Positions 1 through 7,537 of a stretch of 49,893 nt of DNA are shown one piece after another (positions within the stretch are counted from its first letter, which is position 1; every line of letters starts with the position of its first letter). The DNA comes from Spirochaetales bacterium (GTDB lineage Bacteria; Spirochaetota; JAAYUW01): NCBI GenBank assembly GCA_012797605.1, contig JAAZOT010000018.1, positions 1 to 49,893 on the forward strand, written 5' to 3'. A program made the translations under genes and the position numbers. The notes beneath the pieces were generated by a model, which was not told the DNA's origin, did no database searches, and saw only the letters and a program-made list of their open reading frames with translations.

Positions 1-512
1 AAAGCAGGTATTATTGAAGTTGAATTTGTCTTTATACTGTTAGGTAATTGGTTGTAAACCGATTTGGTTATGTTTTTTAATTCTTTTTCGCTAATTGTAA
101 TTACAGAATTGGAATTTTCTTCTAGTATTTGATTTAAGTTTGATCTTAATTGATCAATTTTTTCTTCATATCCCTTTATTATTCCAGATAAATCATTTTT
201 GTTTTTGAATATTGCTTCTTTTTCTTCTTTATTAAATAGGGGAATATTGTTGTAAGAAGCATTATTAATGGTATTGATGTCACCATCTTTTTCAAATAAA
301 GAAATAGATGAAATTTTCATTTGCATCTGGGAGATAAATTCTTGTATAGAGAAAGTAGATTTATATGTATTATTTTTAATAAAAATAGGGGAAATGCTTT
401 CTTGGTTTGAATTTAAACTCACCTTCGATGTTTCAGAAGATTTTTCTGTCTTTGAAATCTCCTTTGGTTCAACTATTTTTGAATTTACAACTTGATTAAT
501 ATTTATCTTCAT
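1..512 (-). CDS. Hypothetical protein, 3' end cut by the window edge
   Basis: A minus-strand reading frame opens with ATG at 512 and stays open to base 1, giving 170 residues without a stop, so the C-terminus lies outside the window. A strong Shine-Dalgarno (GGGAGG) sits just upstream at about 520-527, and a good sigma-70-type promoter lies further upstream. The protein begins MKININQ, has no signal peptide or membrane segment, and is polar and Ser/Asn/Lys/Glu-rich, with a mildly heptad-like stretch around residues 120-150. I do not recognise a family. It could be an appendage or flagellum-associated protein with a disordered N-terminus, but nothing visible shows that. Confidence 0.75.
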   Translation of the reverse strand, partial: MKININQVVNSKIVEPKEISKTEKSSETSKVSLNSNQESISPIFIKNNTYKSTFSIQEFISQMQMKISSISLFEKDGDINTINNASYNNIPLFNKEEKEAIFKNKNDLSGIIKGYEEKIDQLRSNLNQILEENSNSVITISEKELKNITKSVYNQLPNSIKTNSTSIIPA

Positions 513-535
513 AGTAAACCTCCCTGTCTAAATAA

Positions 536-564
536 ATATTAAGATGCAAATGACAAAAAGTCAA
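536..564 (-). promoter_or_regulatory. Sigma-70-type promoter for the truncated minus-strand gene
   Basis: On the minus strand, TTGACT (559-564) and TAATAT (536-541) are separated by exactly 17 bases. Each box has one mismatch to consensus or a conservative change. Transcription would begin near 529, a short 5' leader before the ATG at 512. Confidence 0.6.
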
Positions 565-649
565 GTTTTAGTGATTAATAAATTTCATTAGTATCTTCCT
601 TTTTTATTTTTTTAAGATAATTTATTAAAAATTTTTTTGGGGAAGAATC

Positions 650-1384
650 ATTAGATTAAATAAAATATCTTTACTTATTTCTTTAATTATAATTTCATTT
701 TGTTCTTTAATCTTGATTAGTCAGGGAAATGGAATAAATAAGATATTAAATATTGCTTATTTAAATCAAAAATACCCTTATTTTTTTATCAAAGATCCAA
801 ATATTATAAATAACTATAAGTGGGATAATTTTAACGGTTTAGAATATGTAGTTTTGAATAATGTCGCTTCAGAATATGGATTTTCTATAAATTTAGAACT
901 ATATGAAAAATCGAAAACTTACGATATTATTATAGGTGGATTAATATATTCAAAGCAAATAGAGTATATTTTTCATTTATATGACTTTATCGGATATTTT
1001 GAAGATTCTATCGTAGTTTTAGGTTTATCAAAAAATAACTATGATTTGGAAACATTTAAATCTTCGAAAGATGAAGAAATAGGATTTTTAATGTATTCGT
1101 ATTCATATTATCTTTTAAAACAGTATTTTCCCAAATCAAAAATTTATGCTTACGAAGATGATATCTTGAAAGATTTAATAAATTCTAAAATTCAATATAT
1201 AGTTGCTGATAAAAATTATTTCATAATTCCACAAATTTATAAACAGCAAATAAAATTATTAGGTGAAATCTATAAAGAAATATATGGATTTTTAGTCCTT
1301 AAATCAAGAGCAGATTTAAAAAATATTATCCAAAAAGTCATTTCAAAATTGGATTTTAAGGAGACATTAAAATGGTTAAAATAG
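650..1384 (+). CDS. Secreted or membrane-anchored solute-binding-like protein, probable ATT start
   Basis: This resembles the periplasmic amino-acid-binding (SBP_bac_3) fold: an N-terminal beta-strand leading to YPYFFIKDP, then a G-L-EYVVLN element and a YDIIIGGL segment as in the first lobe of such proteins. The first conventional start in frame is TTG at 713, but it falls inside a hydrophobic segment. Reading upstream gives ATT-AGA-TTA-AAT-AAA and about 20 hydrophobic residues, a textbook signal or anchor sequence. GGGGAAG at 639-645 is well placed for ATT at 650, and an in-frame stop at 626-628 leaves no ATG, GTG or TTG. The stop overlaps the next gene by 13 bases, so the two are probably cotranscribed. 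No transporter permease is adjacent; it may be a sensor or an orphan binding protein. Confidence 0.65.
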   Translation: MRLNKISLLISLIIISFCSLILISQGNGINKILNIAYLNQKYPYFFIKDPNIINNYKWDNFNGLEYVVLNNVASEYGFSINLELYEKSKTYDIIIGGLIYSKQIEYIFHLYDFIGYFEDSIVVLGLSKNNYDLETFKSSKDEEIGFLMYSYSYYLLKQYFPKSKIYAYEDDILKDLINSKIQYIVADKNYFIIPQIYKQQIKLLGEIYKEIYGFLVLKSRADLKNIIQKVISKLDFKETLKWLK

Positions 1385-2361
1385 GCGTAATTGGCGTCGG
1401 GCATATGGGCGAGTACCATGTAAATATAATAAAGCAGCTTGAAAGTTTAGGTTTTGTAAAATTTGTTGGTATATATGATATTAATCATTCGAGGATGCAT
1501 TTTATTTCAAATAAATATAATGTTAAAGCTTATTCTTCAGCACATAATCTTCTTAAAGATGTAGATTGCATAACCTGTGCCGTAAATACAGATCAGCACT
1601 ATATTGTAGCTAAAGAAGTGCTAAATGCCAAAGTAAATTTATTGATAGAAAAACCTTTTACAACCAAATATTCTGAAGCAGAAGAGCTTGTCGAAATTTC
1701 TCAAAAGAATAATCTTAAGTTGCAAGTCGGGCATGTTGAAAGATTTAATGGTGTTATTCAGGAACTAAAAAAAAAGTATTTGAAAAAATCTTTTTATATA
1801 GAAGCCACAAGAATGAATCTTTATGGCAAAAAAAATAGAGATACTGGGGTAATTCTTGATTTAATGGTTCATGATTTAGACATTATTTTAAATTATTTTG
1901 ATGAAGATATAATAGAAATATCAAGTTTCGCAAAGAAAATATATACTCCTTATGAGGATTTTGCGGTGGCTACTCTACTTTTTTCTTCAGGGTTAATCGC
2001 AAATTTTAAGTGTTCAAGAGCCTCATATGTAAAAAATAGAACTTTGGCTATTGCTCAGGAGTCAAATTATTTATTTTTGAATTTTGATACAAAAGAAATA
2101 GAAGTATATAAAGATACAAGCACAAGATTTGAAGTCGATCAGAAAGAATTAATTTATTATAGAGGAGGTTTTGTAGAGAGAATTACAGTTCACGAGGAAA
2201 ATGCTTTGAAAGATGAAATTATACATTTTATAAATACAGTTAAAGGTGACCAAGAGCAAGAATTTTACAATTCAAACGATTTGTTAGTATTAAAGACAGC
2301 TCTTTTAATTATTAAGAAAGCGAGTGAGACTTGTAATATACCTTATGAAGGAGATTTATAA
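1372..2361 (+). CDS. Gfo/Idh/MocA-family NAD(P)-dependent sugar oxidoreductase, GnnA-like
   Basis: The 329-residue protein has an N-terminal Rossmann motif (GVGHMG, residues 8-13), the family EKP motif at 93-95 and a C-terminal dehydrogenase domain with DLMVHDLDI near residue 165. The segments LQVGHVERFN, the HD pair and a late AN-x3-SR element resemble the subgroup often found beside lipid A genes, including GnnA, which oxidises UDP-GlcNAc at C3. A Shine-Dalgarno (AAGGAG) lies within the end of the preceding gene, and the 13-base overlap implies translational coupling. The family assignment is secure. The UDP-GlcNAc substrate is inference from motif likeness, and no partner aminotransferase (GnnB) is in the window. 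Confidence 0.85.
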   Translation: MVKIGVIGVGHMGEYHVNIIKQLESLGFVKFVGIYDINHSRMHFISNKYNVKAYSSAHNLLKDVDCITCAVNTDQHYIVAKEVLNAKVNLLIEKPFTTKYSEAEELVEISQKNNLKLQVGHVERFNGVIQELKKKYLKKSFYIEATRMNLYGKKNRDTGVILDLMVHDLDIILNYFDEDIIEISSFAKKIYTPYEDFAVATLLFSSGLIANFKCSRASYVKNRTLAIAQESNYLFLNFDTKEIEVYKDTSTRFEVDQKELIYYRGGFVERITVHEENALKDEIIHFINTVKGDQEQEFYNSNDLLVLKTALLIIKKASETCNIPYEGDL

Positions 2362-2409
2362 TATATTTGTTAGATTTTTAATAAATTAAGACCATTTTCT
2401 GGAGGTAAA

Positions 2410-3435
2410 ATGAATATAGGTATAATAGGTGCAACTGGTCTTGTCGGCAAAAAAATGATTGAATTGCTTGAAAGCTCAAATATTAAGATAGACAATATAT
2501 ATTTTTTTGCTTCTGAAAAATCAAAAGGAAATGAGATATTTTTTAGATTAAATAAATTTTATGTTGAACAACTCACAGATGAAAACATTCTTAATAAAGA
2601 TTTAAGTGTAGTATTTATTGCTTCCGGAAATGATATATCAGAAAAATATTCACCAATTTTAGCAAAAAGAAATGTTTATGTTATTGATAAATCTTCAAGG
2701 TTTAGAATGGATGAAAATGTTCCATTAGTTGTTCCAGAAGTTAATTTTGATGCTATAAAAGAAACTGATCGAATTATTGCGAATCCAAATTGCAGTACCA
2801 TACCTCTTGCAATGGCTTTAGCAAATATCGACAAAGAATTTCATATAAATAAAATTTTTGTTGCATCCTATCAGTCTGTTAGTGGAGCTGGAAAAGATGC
2901 TGTAAATGATTATGATAACCAACTAAAAGATATATCTGAAGGTAAATCACCAATATCATCATATTTTAAGTTTCCAATAGTGGGAAATTTAATACCTCAA
3001 ATTGATGATTTTTATATTTCTGAAGGACTCTATGGTTATACAAAAGAAGAGGGGAAGTTAATAAATGAACTACAGAAAATATTAAGAAGGACAGATTTAT
3101 TTATCGATACTATTAATGTTAGGGTCCCTGTCAAGGTAGGACATTCTGAAGCAGTTTTCGTCGAAACAGATTTAGAATGCAGTGTTGATGAAATTAAAAA
3201 ATCTATGTCTAAAATGGAAAATTTAGTCATTTTAGATGATTTTGAAAATAGCCTTTATCCAATGCCATATTATCTTGAGGATACAGACTCTACATATGTA
3301 GGAAGAATAAAACAAAACCCTAAAAATAAGAAAAGTTTTTCTTTTTGGCTTGTAGCAGATAATTTAAGACGAGGTGCTGCTTTTAATGCTTATAAAATAT
3401 TTGAAAAATTAATAGAGATGGGGAAAATATCTTAA
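2410..3435 (+). CDS. asd: Aspartate-semialdehyde dehydrogenase
   Basis: This enzyme reduces aspartyl-4-phosphate to aspartate semialdehyde, the branch point to lysine/diaminopimelate, threonine and methionine. The 341 residues match the usual family length. Visible features are the N-terminal nucleotide-binding GATGLVG (8-13 region), the catalytic cysteine in NPNCST (Cys128), the substrate-binding SVSGAGK near 156-162 and the active-site histidine in KVGHSE (His245). GGAGG precedes the ATG. It follows the oxidoreductase by 48 bases in the same direction, so an operon is plausible. No lysine or other riboswitch fits in that gap. Confidence 0.95.
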   Translation: MNIGIIGATGLVGKKMIELLESSNIKIDNIYFFASEKSKGNEIFFRLNKFYVEQLTDENILNKDLSVVFIASGNDISEKYSPILAKRNVYVIDKSSRFRMDENVPLVVPEVNFDAIKETDRIIANPNCSTIPLAMALANIDKEFHINKIFVASYQSVSGAGKDAVNDYDNQLKDISEGKSPISSYFKFPIVGNLIPQIDDFYISEGLYGYTKEEGKLINELQKILRRTDLFIDTINVRVPVKVGHSEAVFVETDLECSVDEIKKSMSKMENLVILDDFENSLYPMPYYLEDTDSTYVGRIKQNPKNKKSFSFWLVADNLRRGAAFNAYKIFEKLIEMGKIS

Positions 3436-3525
3436 TATTTTTTAGTTTTTGATATTGAAAAATTATAATAAAATATTATGATTATTACGAAAATAAATTA
3501 AATTAATTCTAAAGAAGAGGTGAGA

Positions 3526-4416
3526 ATGCTTGAAAATTTGCAATCATTACTTTTAAAATCTAAAGGTCTACAAAAAAGAGCAATAATTGCTGGAGCTAAT
3601 GATTCACATGTTTTAGAAGCCGTAAAAAATGCGGAGGAACAGAAGATTATTACCCCAATACTTATTGGTGAAAGGTTGAAAATCCAACAAATTGCAAAAG
3701 AAATCAATTATAATATCTTAGAAGATAATATTATTGATATTTCTGGGGAAGTAAATATAGCTAAAAAAGCGATTGAAATGATGCATAATGATCAAGCTGA
3801 TATTTTAATAAAAGGTTTGATAAACACAGCGGTTATACTAAAATGGGTATTAAATAAAGATTATAACTTAAATCTTGGTAAAGTGCTGTCTCATGTAGCA
3901 TTAATGGAAATTCCAGGAAGACAAAAGTTGTTATTTATAACCGATGCCGCATTAAATATTCTACCAGATATAGAACAAAAATCACATATTACTGAGAATG
4001 TCATTAATCTAGCTAGAAAATTAGGCTATGAAAAGCCAAAAGTTGCTATTATATCATCAAATGAAAAAGTTAGTGAAAAGTTAATATCCTCCGTTGATGC
4101 AGCAATAATATCTAAAATGGGAGAAAGAAATAGCTTTGGCTCATGTGTTATAGATGGGCCTTTAGCTTTAGATATAGCAATTTCAAAAGAAGCATTAGAT
4201 TTGAAAGGAATATGTTCTCCAGTAGATGGAGACGCTGACATCTTAGTTCTTCCTAATATTGATGCGGCAAATGCTTTATATAAGTCTCTTATATATTTCG
4301 CTAAAGCTGAAACAGCAGGTGTAATTGTTGGGTCAAGAAAACCGGTAGTCGTTACATCAAGAGCTGATTCTGCTGTTTCTAAATTATATTCAATAGCTCT
4401 TGCTACTTTATTGTAA
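3526..4416 (+). CDS. Phosphate butyryl/acetyltransferase family protein
   Basis: The protein belongs to the PTA/PTB family, which exchanges CoA and phosphate on acyl groups in substrate-level ATP formation. Near 296 residues, it has the length of phosphate butyryltransferases rather than of long Pta. Supporting segments are an N-terminal nucleotide-like fold, DILIKGLINT, DGPLALDIA, the VDGDADILVLPNI block and a C-terminal KPVVVTSRADS element. I chose ATG 3526 over in-frame GTG 3520 because GAGG at 3517-3520 is well spaced for the ATG and overlaps the GTG. No butyrate or acetate kinase is adjacent, so the acyl substrate is open; some relatives are annotated as bifunctional enoyl-CoA hydratase/Pta. 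Confidence 0.85.
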   Translation: MLENLQSLLLKSKGLQKRAIIAGANDSHVLEAVKNAEEQKIITPILIGERLKIQQIAKEINYNILEDNIIDISGEVNIAKKAIEMMHNDQADILIKGLINTAVILKWVLNKDYNLNLGKVLSHVALMEIPGRQKLLFITDAALNILPDIEQKSHITENVINLARKLGYEKPKVAIISSNEKVSEKLISSVDAAIISKMGERNSFGSCVIDGPLALDIAISKEALDLKGICSPVDGDADILVLPNIDAANALYKSLIYFAKAETAGVIVGSRKPVVVTSRADSAVSKLYSIALATLL

Positions 4417-4427
4417 AGGAGTTTATA

Positions 4428-5027
4428 ATGAAAAAATGTTTATTCATCATGTTTTCATTAATAATATTACTTTTTTTTAGTGCTGCATCATCATGTTCCA
4501 CGACTACAACAACTACAACGACGTCAACAACCACAAATGATCAACAAACACAGCAAACTCAAACTACAGAGACAAAAGAAAATGAACCAGAAATCTTAAA
4601 AGAAAAAGAATATCAAGGAATTACATACGAAAATATCCCTTCAAATGTTGATTTACAGAAATTGACTGAAGAATTAACATCATTTTTTAAGGAATATGAA
4701 GAGACTGTTCTATCAAAAAATTATGATAAATGGCTTACAATGATTTCTGAGAAATATAAACAAAAATATGGAGATCCTAAATCCTTAGAAAAACTTAAAT
4801 TAACTTTATACGGGATATATACTTTAAAAGATTTTTTTTATAATGTTGTTTATCAATCTAGAATTCAGTTAAATCAGGGGAAACCATTGCAAATATATAA
4901 AGTTAGTTTTGTGGACTCTATTACTAAAGCAGTTGTCAATGTTAAATTTGAAGAGAAGCTGCTTACCTATTTTTTTATTTATGAGAATAATTCATGGAAA
5001 ATAGGAGTGCCTGAAGATTTTGAATAA
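4428..5027 (+). CDS. Putative lipoprotein with Thr-rich linker and NTF2-like C-terminal region
   Basis: The N-terminus MKKCLFIMF is followed by a hydrophobic core and a lipobox-like AASSC around residue 23, so export and lipidation are likely. Residues about 24-52 form a low-complexity linker dominated by threonine and glutamine (eight Thr in a row). The remainder, from about residue 70, contains an EYEETVLSKNYDKWLTMIS-type helix and later beta-strands ending in NSWKIGVPEDFE, which looks like a small NTF2/DUF3887-like domain. AAGGAG lies 6 bases before the ATG and the gap to the preceding gene is 11 bases. Function unknown. Confidence 0.7.
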   Translation: MKKCLFIMFSLIILLFFSAASSCSTTTTTTTTSTTTNDQQTQQTQTTETKENEPEILKEKEYQGITYENIPSNVDLQKLTEELTSFFKEYEETVLSKNYDKWLTMISEKYKQKYGDPKSLEKLKLTLYGIYTLKDFFYNVVYQSRIQLNQGKPLQIYKVSFVDSITKAVVNVKFEEKLLTYFFIYENNSWKIGVPEDFE

Positions 5028-5080
5028 TATTAGTCAAAATTTTAGGTTAAATATACGATAAAATAAAATGGAGGAATTGA

Positions 5081-5761
5081 ATGAGAAAAAATTTTATTTT
5101 AATAATATTTTGTATTTTATTTTTATCTTCCATAATCTTTGCTCAAGGGACTACAAATGATCCTTATACTGCACAACAACCAGATCAAATAACATTAGAG
5201 GAGCTTTTTCTTGGTCTTCAAAATATTCCTATTGAATATTTTGAGCAGATGATTATAGCCTCCAACAATCATGATGCTTTAATGATGATTGTTTCAATAC
5301 TTTCCCAAAATAATGATCCTCAATCAATATCAATGCTTATAAGATTGATTGATCCTAATTATGTTCAGATGGTTAATGGTACTGTCATTAATGATTGGTG
5401 GGATGTAAAAGTTGAAGCCATTATTGCTTTGGGAAAAATGAAGGCTAAAGATGCAGTTCCAGTTTTGATTAAAATCCTTCAAACCTCAAATGACCCAATT
5501 GTTAAAGCTTATGCAGCAATGGCTTTAGGACAAATAGGTGATAAAAGTGCTGTTGATGCTTTATTAATCCAGATTCAAATAGTTATGGCTTCATGGAAAT
5601 CGGATAATTTACCTTTATTATATGGATTAATTGTTGGACTTGGTGATTTAGGCGATCCAAAAGCTATACCTATTCTTTTGCAAATATCACAGGGTCCTTA
5701 TCCAGCTTTTATTAGACAAGTAGCAGTTGCTTCATTAAAGAAAGTAAGCACAAGTAAATAG
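5081..5761 (+). CDS. Secreted HEAT-repeat protein
   Basis: A signal peptide (MRKNFILII start, hydrophobic core, IIFAQG cleavage region near residue 22) precedes a helical protein. From about residue 50 to 220 it contains HEAT/PBS-lyase-type repeats, clearest in the segments VKVEAIIALGKM-KAKDAVPVL and VKAYAAMALGQI-GDKSAVDAL, with a later GLGDLGDPKAIPILL unit. Such repeats make protein-binding solenoids, here presumably in the envelope. GGAGG lies 6 bases before ATG. It is the last gene of the plus run and converges on the NeuB gene with only 16 bases between; no hairpin was seen there. Confidence 0.8.
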   Translation: MRKNFILIIFCILFLSSIIFAQGTTNDPYTAQQPDQITLEELFLGLQNIPIEYFEQMIIASNNHDALMMIVSILSQNNDPQSISMLIRLIDPNYVQMVNGTVINDWWDVKVEAIIALGKMKAKDAVPVLIKILQTSNDPIVKAYAAMALGQIGDKSAVDALLIQIQIVMASWKSDNLPLLYGLIVGLGDLGDPKAIPILLQISQGPYPAFIRQVAVASLKKVSTSK

Positions 5762-5777
5762 AGAATTTAATATATAC

Positions 5778-6818
5778 TTAATCAATATCTGACAAAGTAA
5801 TTGGGTCTTCTTTTTTTATATCTTTATTTAGTTTTTTATTGATAAGTTGAAAGTAATATTTTGAATCATTTTTACCAAAATTTGGTCTTCTAGATATAAG
5901 ATCAGATGGTCTTAAAACTTGATTTTTGCCAAGATTTTTAGAAGCGTATAGACCTTTTCGTGCATAGGTTAACTCTTTTATCTCTTTTTCACTGATTTTT
6001 AATTTCCCATCACCAAATATATTTTTCATATTATTTATTGCATTTTTGATTTCTAAAAATTCTGATGGCTGCATAGAAATAGGATTATCAGCAAATTTAT
6101 TGTCTCTACTATCAGTAAAATGTTTTTCTATTATTTTAGCTCCAAAAAACAAAGAAAGAATAGCCCAAATGGTAGATAAACTATGGTCAGAAAAACCTGA
6201 TTCAACATCGAATTTCTTTTGAAGATAATTAATCCTATTTAAGTTTAATTCTTTTGTTTGAACTGGGTATTCAACTATACAGTGTAAAAGATAGATAGTG
6301 CTTTGATTTTTAAAAAAGGAAATAACCTTTTTAATTTCTTTATCTATTGATATTCCAGTGGAAATGATTATAGGTAGCTTCAACTCTCTATTTACTTTTG
6401 ATAGATATTCTAAAAGAGGATAATCTGTAATCTCTCCCGAAGCAATTTTCAAAAAGGAAAATGTTTTAAGTTTATGAAAATCTTTTTCTTCAAAAAATAC
6501 TTTAGCATCTTCAACCGAAAAGAAGGAGATCCCCCACTTATAGCCATTTTCTTCATTCGAATAAAATAACTTTTCATAATTATCTTTTGAAAGTTGAAGA
6601 GAATTGATTTCATTGATAATATTGGTGTTTTCTATTCCAAGAGTTTTTAAATAATATTTTTCATTTATAAGATTTTCTGCTGAAAAAAACTGATATTTTA
6701 AATAATCGGCACCACTTTTGATTGCTAGTTCTGAAAGAGTAATAGCCCTTTGGAGAGATCCGGCAAAATTACATCCAATTTCAGCTATTAGAGCTGGAGT
6801 TGAAAGTTTAGATTTCAT
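5778..6818 (-). CDS. NeuB-family sialic/legionaminic/pseudaminic acid synthase
   Basis: The product is a phosphoenolpyruvate-dependent nonulosonate synthase. The N-terminal TIM-barrel NeuB domain (about 1-270) shows IAEIGCNFAG, SGADYLKYQFF, FLKIASGEI, ISTGIS, ESGFSDHS and IIEKHFTDSR. The C-terminal SAF domain (about 285-346) shows the ARKGLYASKNLGKNQ and RRPNFG elements that close the active site of the dimer. The 346-residue length is normal. AGGAAA lies before ATG 6818. It follows the small gene at 6834-7139 by 15 bases in the same direction. The rest of a nonulosonate pathway (epimerase, CMP transferase) is not in the window, so the exact sugar cannot be decided. Confidence 0.9.
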   Translation of the reverse strand: MKSKLSTPALIAEIGCNFAGSLQRAITLSELAIKSGADYLKYQFFSAENLINEKYYLKTLGIENTNIINEINSLQLSKDNYEKLFYSNEENGYKWGISFFSVEDAKVFFEEKDFHKLKTFSFLKIASGEITDYPLLEYLSKVNRELKLPIIISTGISIDKEIKKVISFFKNQSTIYLLHCIVEYPVQTKELNLNRINYLQKKFDVESGFSDHSLSTIWAILSLFFGAKIIEKHFTDSRDNKFADNPISMQPSEFLEIKNAINNMKNIFGDGKLKISEKEIKELTYARKGLYASKNLGKNQVLRPSDLISRRPNFGKNDSKYYFQLINKKLNKDIKKEDPITLSDID

Positions 6819-6833
6819 AAAATTTCCTGATTT

Positions 6834-7139
6834 TTAATTTTCTGATTCTTCTCTTAAAAGTGGTATAATTTTGCTTTTTATAAGAGAATTTATACTTTCC
6901 TTATCTTTTATATCAAAATCTGTAAGCTTAAAAAGGGGATGTAATTCTTTATCCTTATCTAAAAAATAATATATATCTTCATCCTTTTCTCTAATAATTG
7001 TAATAGGTATATTTTCAATTTTGTAGGGTAAAAGATAGTATGTCTCTCTACAAGTGCATCTTAAATACCCATATTTTTCATTTTTGTGTTCATAAATATT
7101 TTTATATAATTTTTCAATGCAACAATTTCTGTAAGCCAT
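6834..7139 (-). CDS. Small hypothetical protein with N-terminal cysteines
   Basis: This is a 101-residue protein with Cys6-Cys7 and Cys28-x-Cys30 in its N-terminal third. They could bind a metal ion, although the spacing matches no finger I know. The rest is charged, with IPITIIREKDEDIYYF and a helical C-terminus. GAGGT precedes the ATG by 7 bases. It is the first gene of a likely two-gene unit with the NeuB homologue 15 bases downstream, so a role in surface-sugar synthesis or its control is possible but unsupported. I do not recognise a family. Confidence 0.65.
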   Translation of the reverse strand: MAYRNCCIEKLYKNIYEHKNEKYGYLRCTCRETYYLLPYKIENIPITIIREKDEDIYYFLDKDKELHPLFKLTDFDIKDKESINSLIKSKIIPLLREESEN

Positions 7140-7280
7140 TTTATTACCTCATCAATTAAATTAAAATAAATAGGATAAATTGCAACTTTTAAAAAAGTTG
7201 AAAAAATAAAAATTTATTTTATTAAATATAGGCGAACAGTAATTGTTTTATATAGTCATAAAATAAAAAAGGAGATTAAG

Positions 7281-7454
7281 ATGCCAGCATTTGTAAATTC
7301 TTCAAAATGCACCGGTTGTGGAGCTTGTGTTGATGTTTGTCCAGTTGGAGCTATTTCACTTGTAGATGGAAAAGCTCTTGTAGATAAAGATACTTGCATA
7401 GATTGTGCTGCTTGTACATCTGAATGTCCATCTGAAGCTATAACAATGGAATAG
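7281..7454 (+). CDS. 2[4Fe-4S] ferredoxin, 57 residues
   Basis: This short gene encodes a clostridial-type low-potential electron carrier. Two cluster motifs are complete: Cys10, 13, 16 and 20 (CTGCGACVDVCP) and Cys39, 42, 45 and 49 (CIDCAACTSECP), with the usual pseudo-twofold arrangement. Length and composition are typical for an anaerobe's ferredoxin, which would serve pyruvate:ferredoxin oxidoreductase, hydrogenase or Rnf-type complexes. AAGGAG lies 6 bases before the ATG. The gene stands alone, divergent from the small gene at 6834-7139 and ended by a strong hairpin. Confidence 0.95.
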   Translation: MPAFVNSSKCTGCGACVDVCPVGAISLVDGKALVDKDTCIDCAACTSECPSEAITME

Positions 7455-7479
7455 TATCTATAATTAATAATCTTAAAAT

Positions 7480-7521
7480 AAAAAAGGGGCATATCTTAGA
7501 TTTTAAGATTGCCCCTTTTTT
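7480..7521. terminator. Bidirectional rho-independent terminator
   Basis: A-run plus GGGGCA, then ATCTTA, a 5-base loop, TAAGAT, and TGCCCC plus a T-run form a long stem with a single bulged T. The flanking A and T runs let it stop both the ferredoxin transcript and the converging ftcD transcript. Confidence 0.85.
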
Positions 7522-7537
7522 ATTTTTAATTAATTTA

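Noticed and set aside
7183-7200. Inverted repeat CAACTTTT/AAAAGTTG between the small gene and the ferredoxin
   Set aside because: The stem is short and almost all A/T; there is no matching second copy, so an operator claim cannot be supported.
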